Assembly (NCBI RefSeq): GCF_019599505.1
Contig: NZ_RKLT01000018.1
Span: 1 to 64,000 of the forward strand
DNA: 64,000 nt
Source of the DNA: Haloarcula nitratireducens
GTDB lineage: Archaea; Halobacteriota; Halobacteria; Halobacteriales; Haloarculaceae
Direction of reading: 5' to 3'
Below, one piece after another: positions 7,627 to 17,744 of this stretch; position 1 is the stretch's first letter; every line of letters begins with the position of its first letter. The position numbers were made by a program, and so were the translations under genes. The notes below the pieces were generated by a model. That model did no database searches. It saw only the letters and a list, made by a program, of their open reading frames with translations, and had not been told where the DNA came from.

Positions 7627-10362
7627 TTATTCTGACGTCCGCGATTCAAAAATTCTGCTATTTAGTGCCGATAAGACCACGTTGAGCAGGAGGAACACAA
7701 CGAATCCAACGGCGATCCATCCCCACTCGACAGGGGAGAGGGGAACGACTTGGAAGAAGTCGTGAAGTGGCGTGTACAGGACTGCGAGGTGAACGAGGAG
7801 TGATACGCCGATCGCACCGACTAGCCAGAGATTCGAGCGAAGGGTCTGGTCGTACCGCGAGCGGATGACTTGGATGCGGATCAGCTCAACGACTACAATA
7901 AACGTGAACAGAAGCGATTGAGCGCGGAGAAGCGACCCCGTACGGTTGAGAGCGTAGAAAAAGATACTCAGACCAGTCACTGCTAACAGAACCGCAATCG
8001 TCAGTATCGACACGAGCACGCGGGTGTTGATCACTCCTTCATCAGTGGGGCGTGGAGGCCGATCCATGAGTCCATCTGCGTGGGGATCAGCACCCAGCGC
8101 GAGCGCGGGAAGCGTGTCCGCAACGAGGTTGATCCAGAGAATCAGGATCGGTGTCAAAATCAACGCCTCTGAGGTCCCTGAAAACTGCGCGGGGAAGAGC
8201 AAACTTCCAAGCAACACGCCAAGGAACACCACCAGTACTTCGCCGGTGTTGGTCGAGACAAGGTAGTTGACGAACTTGCGAACGTTCTCGAAGATGCCCC
8301 GCCCCTCCCGGATCGCATCACGAATCGTCGCGAAGTTGTCGTCCTGCAGAACCATATCCGACGCCTGTCGAGCGACGTCAGTACCGCGCTGTCCCATCGC
8401 TACCCCGACGTCCGCCTGCGTGAGGGCAGGTGCGTCGTTGACGCCGTCACCAGTCATCACGACGGTGTGTCCATTGTCCTGAAGCGCGTTCAGAAGGCGG
8501 ACCTTGTGATCCGGGGTTACTCGGGCGAAGACATCGACATCTTCGACCGTTCGCGTGAGTTGGTCGTCCGACTGTTCCGCGACCTCACTGCCTGTGAGCG
8601 CACCATCGGGATCCAGTCCGATCTGCTCGCCGACGGCTTCGGCCGTGGTGAGATTATCACCCGTCGCCAGTACAGTCCGGATGCCAGCCGAGTGGCAGTC
8701 AGCGATTGCCTCCTCGACTTCCTCCCGGGGCGGATCGATCATCCCCTGCAGGCCGAGAAATACCATCTCGTCTTCGATTTGATCGGGGGCGGCCGATGGA
8801 TCGTCGATGGTCTTCGACGCGAAGCCCAGCACCCGAAGTGCGTCCTCCGCGAACGATGTTGTTTGATCGAGGATTTCCTGGCGTTTGTCGTCAGTGAGTT
8901 CGTGCACCTCGCCATCTTCGAGAATTGAGTCACATCTATCCAAGACGACTTCCGGTGCCCCTTTCAGATAGGCAGTCAGCTCCCCATCGTCGACTAGTAC
9001 GGTCATCCGCTTCCGTTCCGAGGAGAACTGGATTTCGCGGATCCGCTCTCCGGTTGACTCGATAGCTGCTTCGTCCGCTAGCCGCTGGAGCGCGATCTCC
9101 GTCGGCTCACCTCGATACTCGTCGTCCGTCCGGTCGACGTTGTTGCAGAGCGCTCCACATCGTAACAGTGGGGCAACTCCTGGACGCGAACGTTCATTAC
9201 CGTCAGCAGCGATTTGTCGGCCTGCGGGGAGTCCGTCTCTTGATTGTACAGTCGAGTCGGATAGATTCACGACGGAGCCAGAAGCGTAGAGCCGCGTCAC
9301 TGTCATCCGGTTTTCGGTGAGCGTCCCCGTCTTGTCCGTAACGATGACGTCGACCGAACCGAGACTTTCGACGACCGGGAGCCGTCTGACGAGTGCGTTC
9401 CGGTCAACCATCTCTCGTGCGCCCAGCGCCAGTGTGAACGTCACGACCGCGGGCAATCCCTCCGGCACTCCCGCAACGGCAAGCGTGATTCCAACGAGGA
9501 GGATCGCAACTGGATCCGTCGCAGTGAACAGAAATTGAACAGCGATGACCAGGACGATCAGTGCGACGACCAGTCCCCCGATCTGTTTGCCGAGCTGTTC
9601 GACCTCAGCCTGAAAGGGCGTCTGGTGGTCGTCAGCCTCCCCGAGCTGAGTCGCGATCCCACCGACCTCCGTCTCCATGCCGGTTTCGACGACGACCGCG
9701 CTTCCGCGGCCTTTCACGACAGTCGTGTTCTTGTAGACCATGTTGTGACGCTCGGCCAGCGGCGTGTCGTCATCGACAGTCCCAGTCGTCTTCTCGACGG
9801 GCGTGCTCTCTCCAGTGAGCGGTGACTCGTTCGTCCGCAGTTCGTCAGCGTCGAGGACTCGAGCGTCGGCCGGAACCGCGTCTCCCTGTTCGAGGCGAAT
9901 GATATCACCCGGAACGACCTGTTCTGCATCAATGACCAGGTTTTGGCCATCGCGGACCACGGTTGCATCCGGACTTGCGAGTTCTCGAAGGGCTTCGATC
10001 GATCGAGTGGCCTGATAATCCTGAACGAACCCGAACAATCCGTTGGCACCGATAATGAGAGCGATGAACGCCGCCTCGGTGTAATTGGGGTGACCGCCGG
10101 GAATGAACCCAACGCCGAGCGACAAGAGCGCTGCCACGACGAGGAGATAGATGAGCGGGTCGCGGAACTGCGAGACGAGCAGATCGAGAACCGATGTCCG
10201 TTCAGCGTCGTGGATATCGTTCGTGCCGTACTCCGATACTCTGCGATCTGCTTCGTCGGACGAAATCCCCGTCTCGTCGGTCGCTAACGCCGAGAAGATG
10301 TCCTCAGTCGGCGTCACGTGCCAGGGTTCCGAGCGGGTCGTGTCCGAATTGGAGCGAGTCAT
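7627..10362 (-). CDS. P2-type cation-transporting ATPase, second copy
   Basis: A 911-aa P-type ATPase with the same architecture as its neighbour but diverged in sequence: actuator motif [14 protein letters not shown] near residue 300, [13 protein letters not shown] near residue 340, TGDGVNDAP near 634, and TM6 with [16 protein letters not shown]. The TM6 N-x-x-x-D pattern and PEGLP indicate a divalent (Ca2+/Mg2+/Mn2+) or monovalent cation pump of the P2 group; the exact ion cannot be read from sequence. The ATG at 10362 (MTRSNSDTT) is chosen over an in-frame upstream ATG at 10398. The two pumps probably arose by an old duplication or were acquired together. Confidence 0.92.
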   Translation of the reverse strand: MTRSNSDTTRSEPWHVTPTEDIFSALATDETGISSDEADRRVSEYGTNDIHDAERTSVLDLLVSQFRDPLIYLLVVAALLSLGVGFIPGGHPNYTEAAFIALIIGANGLFGFVQDYQATRSIEALRELASPDATVVRDGQNLVIDAEQVVPGDIIRLEQGDAVPADARVLDADELRTNESPLTGESTPVEKTTGTVDDDTPLAERHNMVYKNTTVVKGRGSAVVVETGMETEVGGIATQLGEADDHQTPFQAEVEQLGKQIGGLVVALIVLVIAVQFLFTATDPVAILLVGITLAVAGVPEGLPAVVTFTLALGAREMVDRNALVRRLPVVESLGSVDVIVTDKTGTLTENRMTVTRLYASGSVVNLSDSTVQSRDGLPAGRQIAADGNERSRPGVAPLLRCGALCNNVDRTDDEYRGEPTEIALQRLADEAAIESTGERIREIQFSSERKRMTVLVDDGELTAYLKGAPEVVLDRCDSILEDGEVHELTDDKRQEILDQTTSFAEDALRVLGFASKTIDDPSAAPDQIEDEMVFLGLQGMIDPPREEVEEAIADCHSAGIRTVLATGDNLTTAEAVGEQIGLDPDGALTGSEVAEQSDDQLTRTVEDVDVFARVTPDHKVRLLNALQDNGHTVVMTGDGVNDAPALTQADVGVAMGQRGTDVARQASDMVLQDDNFATIRDAIREGRGIFENVRKFVNYLVSTNTGEVLVVFLGVLLGSLLFPAQFSGTSEALILTPILILWINLVADTLPALALGADPHADGLMDRPPRPTDEGVINTRVLVSILTIAVLLAVTGLSIFFYALNRTGSLLRAQSLLFTFIVVVELIRIQVIRSRYDQTLRSNLWLVGAIGVSLLVHLAVLYTPLHDFFQVVPLSPVEWGWIAVGFVVFLLLNVVLSALNSRIFESRTSE

Positions 10363-10526
10363 GCTGTCGAAAGGCCTCTGTTGCGGGGCACCGCACATGG
10401 CTCGGTTCTATTTTGCATCTGTGTTATTCCGATCTGCCGCGTGTTACAGGCACGCGACGAGACAGGGTCGATACCCCAAACGCTCCCGGAAAGCACGTCT
10501 CGTATGCTGTATGCTCCGCGAACGAC

Positions 10527-11405
10527 CTACTCTGAGTCGGGGGGTTGGACCGTCAGTACCGGAATCGGCGACGTGCGAACGAGATACTCAGTGACGCTCC
10601 CCAGCACGTATCGGTCAAAGCCCGTTCGCCCGTGGGTGCCGACGACCACGAGGTCGATGTCGTGGTCGTCGATATACGTGAGGATCGCCTGGTGAATCGA
10701 GGGGCCGTATTCGACCGTTGTCGACGCTGCGTCGACACCAGCGTCGTCCGCGAACGCCGCGGCTTCGTCAAGGAGTTCGTGGGCACTTTCCTCCAACAGT
10801 TCCATCTGGATATCCGGACGAGCATCGACTCCCAATGCCGGGATAGCGATCACAGAGAGGAGATGCAGTACTGCATCTTCGGCATCCGCAACATCGACGC
10901 CAAGAGCGAGCGCTTGATTCGCACAGTCACTCCCGTCGGTCGGGACGAGGACATTCTGATAAGGGTGGGAGATCGTGTCATCGTCGTCGGGCCGCATCGT
11001 GAGCACGGGGACGTCTGCCCGACGGACGACCCGCTCGCTGGTGCTGCCGAGCAGGAACCGTTCGAGTCCGCGGCGTCCGTGCGTCGGCATCACGACGAGG
11101 TCGAGACCGTGTTTTTCGGCATAGTCGACGATTTCGCGATACGGTTCGCCCTGAACAACGTCAGTGACGGTGTCTATTCCCTGTTTGTCAGCTTGCTCAG
11201 CTGCCTCGCGGACGATTCGGTCCCCCTCCTGTTCGAGGGCATCATCGTCATCGCCTCGAATCTCCAGAAGACTATTTTGCGTCGTATCTGTGACGTTGAG
11301 GATGTGTACTGTCGCGTCATGGCGGGCTGCGAGATCTAATACGTGATCGAACACGAATGCTGCCCCGTCACTCCCGTCAGTGGGAAAGAGAATCTGCTCG
11401 AACAT
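10527..11405 (-). CDS. Tandem-domain universal stress protein (two UspA domains)
   Basis: A 292-aa protein made of two UspA domains. Domain 1 (about 1-140) starts MFEQILFPTDGSDG and has PTHGRRGLERFLLGSTSE. Domain 2 (about 148-285) starts VLVPTDGSDCANQAL and has GTHGRTGFDRYVLGSVTE. Each has the G-x2-G-x9-G-S/T nucleotide-binding motif. Tandem UspA proteins form an intramolecular pseudo-dimer. It is on the same strand as the two cation ATPases and the CPA antiporter, so it may belong to the same ion-stress response; separate promoters are likely given the gaps of about 165 bases. Confidence 0.9.
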   Translation of the reverse strand: MFEQILFPTDGSDGAAFVFDHVLDLAARHDATVHILNVTDTTQNSLLEIRGDDDDALEQEGDRIVREAAEQADKQGIDTVTDVVQGEPYREIVDYAEKHGLDLVVMPTHGRRGLERFLLGSTSERVVRRADVPVLTMRPDDDDTISHPYQNVLVPTDGSDCANQALALGVDVADAEDAVLHLLSVIAIPALGVDARPDIQMELLEESAHELLDEAAAFADDAGVDAASTTVEYGPSIHQAILTYIDDHDIDLVVVGTHGRTGFDRYVLGSVTEYLVRTSPIPVLTVQPPDSE

Positions 11406-11576
11406 GACTTCGATAACGGTGCGGACACATAAAAACGGGGCGCGGTATTACCACTTGATGACAAACATGGGGTATCGTCTGAACGCTGCTCCTCCTCATA
11501 CTCCGCTTTCGTCGGTTGGAACCGCTTCTCGACGAAATTATAGTTCTCTTTAAATAGTTGTCACGTATTATCCGTG

Positions 11577-13445
11577 TTACGTTGTACAATATGCGATCGC
11601 ATCCCGAACGGCCTCTCTCCGACCGATGAATGTCAGGTGGTCGCCCATCTCGATCTGACCGTCGGGCTCTGGGAGTCGGTTCTCCCCGTTTCGACTGATC
11701 AACGCCAGATGACACCCCTCCGGTAGCTCATCTATCAATTCAGATACCGTCTTTCCGGCGTGCTCTTTCGATGTGACTTCGATCTCTTGGACATCACCTT
11801 CCTCGTCGAGTTCCCGCATCCACTGTGAGATCCCGGGCCTCTCGATGACGTTGTCCATCGACCACGCGACCGACATCGAGGTCGAAATCGCTTCGATATC
11901 GATGTCCTCGAACGCGTCGAGATTCGAGGGCTCGTTCACGCGGGCCACCACGGTCTCGACATCGTACGTGTTTCTCGCGAGCTGCCCACCGAGGAGATTC
12001 ACGTCGTCGTCTCTCGTCGCCAGTGCGACGATTTTCGCGTTCTCGATACCGGCCTTCTTGAGGACCTGCTGTTCAGTTCCATCACCGTTGTGAACCTTCC
12101 GCCCCGCCTGGCGTAACTCCTCGACCACCTGTTGGTCTTTCTCGATGATGACGACCTCTTCCCCCCGGCGTTCGAGGCGTTCTGCGAGCTCTCTTCCGAC
12201 TCGGCCACCGCCGATAATGAGCGCACGCATCGGAATCACGTCGAGTGTCTGGGCGATATGACGGGCCAGTCCGCCTTCAAACACGACGGTCACGAAGATG
12301 ACGAGAAAGACCGTGCCGATCAGCGTCGTCGCCGCAGTCGGGTTCGTCGACTGGAGTTCGAGTGCGAACAGCGTCGCAACGCTTGCAGGAATGATCCCTC
12401 GAGGGCCGAGTGTACTGATGAAGAGCCGTTCGGGAACGGTCAGTTGGTCACCGACGGTACTGATGAGAACAACTGCTGGCCGAATAATGGCGGCGATGGC
12501 GATAACGGCGATGATACCGGCGACACCCAGTTCGAGGAAATCCTGGAGGGAGAGCAACGACGCGAGCGTGATGAACACGAACGCGATCACGAGCATCGAG
12601 ACGTCACCTTCGAACTGCTCAATCGTGTCCCGGTAGGGGAGGTCCGCGTTGCCGAGGATGAACCCACCAGTCGCGACTGCAGCGATGCCGGCTTCCGACG
12701 CCCCAAACTCCGCTCCCAGCACTTCGGCAATCCCGTACATCGTCAATGAAGAGACGAGTACCATCAGGCGAGCGTTCTGGGGTGCATTCTCGACCGCCTG
12801 CCTCCCGTATCGAAGAATATACCACAGGACGCCCGCCACCGTCGCACCGACGAGAATCCCGAGGCCGAACCGGACGGCGAAGTCCTGGACGAGCGTCGGT
12901 AATCCTTGTGACCCCCTCACGACGGACTCGAACATGACGATCGCCAGGATGGCCGCCGTAACGTCGTTGACAACGCCTTCCGTTTCAAGCGTCGAGGCGA
13001 CGCGTTCACGGACGGGAACGACGTTCATGATCGGGGTAATCACGGTGGGGCCGGTTGCGATGAGCAGTGCTCCAATGAGGAACGCGACATCCCACGCCGC
13101 CCCGAGAACGTAGTGCACGACAAGGGCCGTCCCGACAAGTGATCCAAAAGCCCCGAACGTGATCAATCGAAGCGTCTCTCGCTGCGCACTCCGAATCCGG
13201 TCGATGCGAAGGTGGAAGGCGCCCTCGAACACGATGATCGCGACGCTCAGCCCGACGATCGCTTGGAGCGCGTTTCCGAAGATTGCGGGCGTAATCAGAC
13301 CGAGCCCTTCTGGTCCGACGACGACGCCTGCAAGAATCAATAACACGACACTCGGGATCCGGAGTCGATCTGCAAGGACTTGCGCAGCGACGCCTAACCC
13401 CATGATCGTCACGACGATCTGGATGATATCGATTGCGGCACTCAT
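11577..13445 (-). CDS. CPA-type Na+(K+)/H+ antiporter with C-terminal RCK (TrkA) domains
   Basis: A 622-aa protein. Residues 1-395 form about 12-13 membrane helices; EGVVNDVTAAIL (about 158-170) carries the paired Asn-Asp of electroneutral CPA1 exchangers, and LGPRGIIPASVA lies in a late helix. Residues about 405-530 are a TrkA-N/RCK nucleotide-binding domain starting MRALIIGGGRVGREL with G-x-G-x-x-G. The end (about 540-622) is a TrkA-C domain (EIEVTSKEHAGKTV, MGDHLTFIGR). It likely exports Na+ or K+ against H+ under control of NAD(H) or another nucleotide. Start is the ATG at 13445, directly before the first helix. Separated from the downstream UspA by 171 bases. Confidence 0.9.
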   Translation of the reverse strand: MSAAIDIIQIVVTIMGLGVAAQVLADRLRIPSVVLLILAGVVVGPEGLGLITPAIFGNALQAIVGLSVAIIVFEGAFHLRIDRIRSAQRETLRLITFGAFGSLVGTALVVHYVLGAAWDVAFLIGALLIATGPTVITPIMNVVPVRERVASTLETEGVVNDVTAAILAIVMFESVVRGSQGLPTLVQDFAVRFGLGILVGATVAGVLWYILRYGRQAVENAPQNARLMVLVSSLTMYGIAEVLGAEFGASEAGIAAVATGGFILGNADLPYRDTIEQFEGDVSMLVIAFVFITLASLLSLQDFLELGVAGIIAVIAIAAIIRPAVVLISTVGDQLTVPERLFISTLGPRGIIPASVATLFALELQSTNPTAATTLIGTVFLVIFVTVVFEGGLARHIAQTLDVIPMRALIIGGGRVGRELAERLERRGEEVVIIEKDQQVVEELRQAGRKVHNGDGTEQQVLKKAGIENAKIVALATRDDDVNLLGGQLARNTYDVETVVARVNEPSNLDAFEDIDIEAISTSMSVAWSMDNVIERPGISQWMRELDEEGDVQEIEVTSKEHAGKTVSELIDELPEGCHLALISRNGENRLPEPDGQIEMGDHLTFIGRREAVRDAIAYCTT

Positions 13446-13643
13446 GGTGGGGCGCCACAGGGGATTGGGGAATCGCTGGTAGACGAGAACACTGCGAGCG
13501 CTCTATGAACTACAGAAACACCAGTCTACAAAGTGTCTTTCAAATCAAACGGTGGCGTCATCACTGAAAGAATGCGAGCCTCACTCGCCTGCCGACGGAC
13601 GCCCGGAGAGTGATACGATCCTCCCACGAGCGGAAACTATCGG

Positions 13644-14858
13644 TCATCCCTCGAGCATCCAGCCGAAGCGCTTCTCCCAGAACTCCTCGCTCGGAGGTTT
13701 CTTGCTCTCACCGTACGTCTTGCGGTCACGAATCTGTCGCTCGAGCACGTCGCGTGCCTCGTTGAGTGCATGACTCGCTCCATAGCCTTCTCCGGAGGCG
13801 ATGTACAGTCCTCGGTCAGTGTGTAGTCGGATGCGAGCGAGTAAGAGGGGCGTCCCCCGGAGTTTCTCGTCGTGCTCGTGGAGGTGGATCTTCGCGTCCA
13901 GAACGGTCATCCCGTGGTCTCGGTCATCGAACTTCTCGACCATCGCCACGACGTCTTCGTATCGCACGTCGTCCAGCAGATCAGTGCCGTAGATCTGAAC
14001 GGCCCGATTGCCGCCGGCCTCCCACGTGAGCGAATCAAGGACGTCCGTTTTCGTGACGACCCCGTACGGCCGGCCGTTTGCAGTGACGACGAGCGACGAT
14101 CCGTCGATGGCGAACATCTCTTCGACAGCCGTCTCGAGTGTCGCTTCCGGATGAATAGTGTGTACCGGGGAGACCATGACGTCTCGGACCGGGAGATCGA
14201 GGATACAGGCAAGTTCCCCCTCCCGGGCACCGAAGCCACCGTGAGCCCGTCCGGTACTGGCGGAGATGTCCCCACCGAACGAATCCGTCCCGCCCGCATC
14301 GCCCCCTTGGCTCTGCGTCGTGGAGCGAACCGTGAGAGCGGTCACGTCGTAGAGGCTCAGGATACCGATCACTGTACCGTCCTCGACGACCGGGAGATGG
14401 GTGATCCGATTTTCCCGGAAGACGTGGAGCGCTTCACCGAAGGTTGACGCCGGATCGAGCGTGACGAGATCAGCAGTGTAGACCTCAGCGACAGTCGCCG
14501 CGTCAAGGAACGGCTGGACCTTCTCGAGAATCGCGTCGACGGTGACGACGCCCACCAGCTCGCCCCCGTCGAAGACCGGAAGGAGCCGTGTATCGCTGTC
14601 GATCATAAGCTGGGCGACTTTGCGAACGTCCTCGTCGGGGACAAGTCGGGGAACGTGCCAGACCAGCGACCCGATCTTCTCGTTGGGCTGATGATGTGAG
14701 GTGGCGAGCTGTCTCCTGGTGATGATCCCCTCGAACACGTCGTCGCGTACCACGACACCCTTGACTGTGGGATCGTCGAACGTCCCGACGAGCTTCGCGA
14801 CGGGTGTCTCCGGGGAGAATTCTACGTAGTCTTCCGAGACGATGTCGGTAATGTCCAT
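13644..14858 (-). CDS. Four-CBS-domain protein with HPF-like C-terminus
   Basis: A 404-aa soluble protein. Two CBS pairs are visible: residues 1-120 (MDITDIVSEDYVEF..., GGELVGVVTVDAIL) and 122-280 (AEVYTADLVTL..., NRITHLPVVEDGTVIGIL, DVMVSPVHTI...). A Gly/Ser-rich linker near 185-210 splits the second pair. The final 110 residues (MTVLDAKIHLHEHDEKLR, LARIRLHTDRGLYIASGEG) resemble the beta-alpha-beta fold of ribosome hibernation factors (HPF/YfiA). CBS pairs sense adenine nucleotides, so this could couple energy state to ribosome hibernation; that is inference. Divergent neighbours are decayed, so it probably has its own promoter. Confidence 0.8.
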   Translation of the reverse strand: MDITDIVSEDYVEFSPETPVAKLVGTFDDPTVKGVVVRDDVFEGIITRRQLATSHHQPNEKIGSLVWHVPRLVPDEDVRKVAQLMIDSDTRLLPVFDGGELVGVVTVDAILEKVQPFLDAATVAEVYTADLVTLDPASTFGEALHVFRENRITHLPVVEDGTVIGILSLYDVTALTVRSTTQSQGGDAGGTDSFGGDISASTGRAHGGFGAREGELACILDLPVRDVMVSPVHTIHPEATLETAVEEMFAIDGSSLVVTANGRPYGVVTKTDVLDSLTWEAGGNRAVQIYGTDLLDDVRYEDVVAMVEKFDDRDHGMTVLDAKIHLHEHDEKLRGTPLLLARIRLHTDRGLYIASGEGYGASHALNEARDVLERQIRDRKTYGESKKPPSEEFWEKRFGWMLEG

Positions 14859-14960
14859 GGCTGTGAGTGTATGTCCGCTCTGGTTGGATGTCGGTCGATT
14901 CGGCCGCGAGTGCGCTGCCGATATATGATATTTCGGTATGGATTCACAAGTGCACGCTGG

Positions 14961-15185
14961 TCATTCCCGAAATCTGGAAAGTGACGTACAGAGATCATCC
15001 CGCGACGAGCAACCCCAGAGATCAGCACCGAGTTCTTCGTGGGTTTTCGGCCGCCAGTCCTCCCACTCGCCGAGTGCAACCGCACCGATGTCACTCTCCG
15101 GCAACGCTCGGGCAATCTGCTCACCGTGAGCGACCACGTCGTCCCACGATCTGCGGACACGAAAGCCGGAGACGCGTTCCTCCAT
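14961..15185 (-). pseudogene. Truncated DUF5828-like protein
   Basis: The frame from the ATG at 15185 starts MEERVSGFRVRRSWDDVVAHG and continues to EWEDWRPKTHEELGAD, then passes into unrelated sequence and stops after 74 aa. From memory, haloarchaeal DUF5828 proteins begin the same way ('GDWGDVVEHGE...', 'WDEWRPKAHERLGED') but run past 200 aa. I therefore read this as the first quarter of such a gene, cut near 15025. The identification is by recollection only. Confidence 0.5.
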
Positions 15186-15211
15186 GGTGGACGGTCACCT
15201 CGAACGGTGAC

Positions 15212-15361
15212 TCACTCCGAATATCCCTCTTGGAGGAATTCCCCTTCCGTCTCGTAGATGGAAACTAACTCCGTGATGAACTCTTCATAGGATTCGTCCT
15301 CCTCGAGGTGGTCGTCCAGTCGGTCTTTGAGTTCGTCGCTGATTTCGAGCGTGTAGGTCAT
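15212..15361 (-). CDS. Small DUF7557-like protein, 49 aa
   Basis: A 49-aa acidic protein from the ATG at 15361: MTYTLEISDELKDRLDDHLEE then a short helix with 'SYEEFITELVSIYE' and the tail 'EGEFLQEGYSE'. It looks like a ribbon-helix-helix/antitoxin-type small protein, and very similar small proteins are frequent in haloarchaeal genomes. No toxin partner is adjacent. The frame is open upstream but the sequence before 15361 is not family-like. It sits next to the truncated DUF5828-like fragment and upstream of the broken permease. Confidence 0.65.
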   Translation of the reverse strand: MTYTLEISDELKDRLDDHLEEDESYEEFITELVSIYETEGEFLQEGYSE

Positions 15362-15490
15362 AATCGGGGAGTACTGTTTCAGCGTCTCCTCTATCGTAGA
15401 CGACGTCCAAATACCCCGATAGCTATTCCCGCTCGATAGTAATCGTCGACCAGTATATCCCAGCACCCATCACGATATCAGCATATATCG

Positions 15491-16750
15491 ATGCCTGCAG
15501 CGACTGTTGGGACGTTCCTCGTCTTTCTGATTATTCTCGTCGCTCTCGTTTTGTTCGCCACCGAGCCCGTCCCGATCGACGTCACAGCGATCGGGATCAT
15601 CTCACGCTTATGATACTCGATCCGTGGACAGGCGTTTCGCCGCGTGAGGGTGTCTCCGGCTTCTCGAACCCGGCAACGATCACGATTCTCGCGATGATGA
15701 TCCTGAGCGAAGGCGTCCGTCAGACGGGTGCGATTCAGTGTCTCAAAAAGACAGTCGCCTCTTTCACGGGCGAAAGCGAACACAAGCAACTCGGCGCAAC
15801 GGTCGGGCTCGTCGGTCCGCTCTCGGGAATTATCAACAACACCGCTGCCGTCGCCGTCTTGTTGCCGATAGTGAGCGATCTCGCTCACGAGAATGGGACA
15901 TTGCCGTCAAAGTTGCTCATTCCGCTCTCCTACGCGTCGATGGCTGGTGGGATGCTCACGCTCATTGGAACGTCCACGAACCTTCTGGCCAGCGACGTGG
16001 CGAGTCGACTCGCCACCGACTATCCCTCCTTGCACGCATTCTCGATGCTCGAATTCACCCACCTCGGTCTCGTGGTGTTTCTCGTCACCGGGCTGTACCT
16101 CCTTACGGTCGGGTACTGGCTTGCTCCATCCCACGTGACGCCCCGAAGCAAGCTCGAAACAACACAAAAAGAGGAGTTTCTCACCGAGGTGATCGTGGGG
16201 GAAGAATCACCGTTCGTCGGCTCCACGGTCCGGGAAGCGCTCGAAGAAGTCGACTTCGAAGCGAACGTCACCCAACTGATTCGTAATGGTGTCTATCGTC
16301 GAGAGCCGAGACTATCGATTACGATACGGGGGATACCTTCACGCTCCGGCTCACGGAAGACGCGTTACGGACGCTACATGAGGTAGAAGGGATCGAGTTC
16401 GTTCCGGAAGTCACGCCGCCAAGTGGTCTCGATGCGCTCGGCCCCGGGCAAACGCTCATCGAAATCGTCGTCACCGCCGGGTCGGATCTCGTCGGCGAAA
16501 CGGTTGGGTCGTCACGGTTTCAAGACCAGTATCAGACGGCTGTTCTGGCCATCCGCCGTGGCGGTGAGACCGCCTACGAACGCCTCACAGAGTATCGAAT
16601 CCGTCCGGGCGACCTGCTCCTCATCGAGTCCGAACCGGATACTGTCGACCGACTTGCGGACGATCCGAACGTGATCGTGGCTGATGAACTCGCCCTCCAG
16701 CAGTTCCGGTCGTCGAAACTCCTGATCACAGTCGGCGTCGTGCTCGGTGA
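15491..16750 (+). pseudogene. SLC13-family permease with RCK domains, broken by two frameshifts and a 3' truncation
   Basis: From the ATG at 15491 the frame reads MPAATVGTFLVF..., 'TEPVPIDVTAIGII' and then stops at about 15611 unless one base (probably the G of a Val codon) is restored near 15600. It then continues with GFSNPATITILAMMILSEGV, 'GPLSGIINNTAAVAVLLP' and 'LTLIGTSTNLLASDV', typical of SLC13/divalent-anion permeases. A second shift near 16300-16325 moves to another frame that encodes RCK-type sequence (DTGDTFTLRLTEDALRTLHE..., RIRPGDLLLIESEPD). The match ends at about 16745 (LLITVGVVLG), where the second transmembrane half should begin. It was an anion or Na+-coupled carboxylate/sulfate carrier and is no longer functional. 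Confidence 0.8.
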
Positions 16751-16922
16751 GTGGTTAACAATATGTCCTTTCTACTCACCCAATCGGGCTAAATTCGGCA
16801 TGTCTGTATATCATTCCAGTAATCGTGACTGTTTGAGCGAGAAGAAAACCAGGTCGGCCGTCGACACCGAGGCTTGTGTTCATCTTGATGAGATATGCCG
16901 GTGACGGAGGGTTTCAACAAGG

Positions 16923-17369
16923 CTACGAAGGCCCATCAGCTGATTCATCTGGCATACGAACCGTCAACACCGGCGCATCCGAGAGCCGGACGACTTTCTC
17001 GGTGACGCTGCCCAGAAGATATCTATCCAAGCCCGTGCGGCCATGCGTCCCCATCACCACGAGATCGATGTCGTGTTCATCGACGTAATCGAGAATGGCC
17101 TGGTGGGGTGCTCCCTGTGCTACTACACCTTCGATCGTGTTCACACCAGCTGCCTCTGCTTGCTGGATCACCTCATCGATCGCGTTCTCACCAGCCTCTT
17201 CGAGGGCATCGAGCGTTCCGGGGACCGAGGAATCGATACCGACGTTCGTATCGACGACATAGATCGTATGAAGTGCGGCGTCGTAGGTCGTTGCGAGATC
17301 GATCGCGTGTTCAACGGCGCCTCGTGTCCCTTCACTTCCGTCTGTCGGAACCAATATCTGGTCGTACAT
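16923..17369 (-). CDS. Universal stress protein (UspA family)
   Basis: A 148-aa single-domain UspA: MYDQILVPTDGSEGTRGAV at the start, a long helical insert with DALEEAGENAIDEV, and the nucleotide-binding motif GTHGRTGLDRYLLGSVTEKVV near residues 113-133. The start is the ATG at 17369. It lies between the decayed permease and the decayed carbamate kinase and is convergent with the permease remnant; flanking decay does not affect its frame. Confidence 0.9.
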   Translation of the reverse strand: MYDQILVPTDGSEGTRGAVEHAIDLATTYDAALHTIYVVDTNVGIDSSVPGTLDALEEAGENAIDEVIQQAEAAGVNTIEGVVAQGAPHQAILDYVDEHDIDLVVMGTHGRTGLDRYLLGSVTEKVVRLSDAPVLTVRMPDESADGPS

Positions 17370-17453
17370 ATCTGATCTTCGTTGTCGGAGGGATAAAGAT
17401 AGACTGTCGATTACAAGACGCTGGGAAGACCTCAGTTCCCTTATAGGGTAGAT

Positions 17454-17744
17454 TCAGGCTCGGACCTGTGTTCCGGTCTCACCAGCCAGTGCATCCATCA
17501 GGTGCTCGGGCGCGGTGACCACGGCTCGCTCTCCGCCCTGATCGATAAAGCGGAGACAGGCCTCTATCTTCGGTTGCAAGCTGCCCTCGACGAATTCACC
17601 CGCGTCGAGATGCGCGCGCAACTCTTCGGGTGAGGGTCGACGGAGCGGGCGCTGGTCGGGCGTATCGTAGTTCACGTACGCGAACTCAACATCCGTCAGG
17701 ATGACGAGTGTATCGGCACCGAGAGCCGATGCCGTACGGCGATC
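17454..17744 (-). pseudogene. Carbamate kinase-like C-terminal fragment
   Basis: On the minus strand an open frame reads ASALGADTLVILTDVEFAYVN, then an acidic spacer, then GSLQPKIEACLRFIDQGGE and ends with 'GETGTQVRA'. 'AD.LVILTDVD..YVN', 'G(S)M.PKVEAA..F...GG' and 'GEAGT' are the C-terminal landmarks of carbamate kinase (amino-acid kinase fold), which makes ATP from carbamoyl phosphate. The N-terminal two-thirds is missing: at about 17744 the match ends where the opposite-strand gene remnant starts. Confidence 0.7.

Noticed and set aside
10545..11339. Plus-strand 264-aa frame over the double UspA
   Set aside because: A mirror of a strongly recognised minus-strand gene; long antisense frames are common in GC-rich halophile genes.
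16900..16935. GTTTCAACAAGG motif, suggestive of a CRISPR repeat
   Set aside because: It appears once here and once with a different continuation near 35360. No spacer-repeat array or cas gene is seen.
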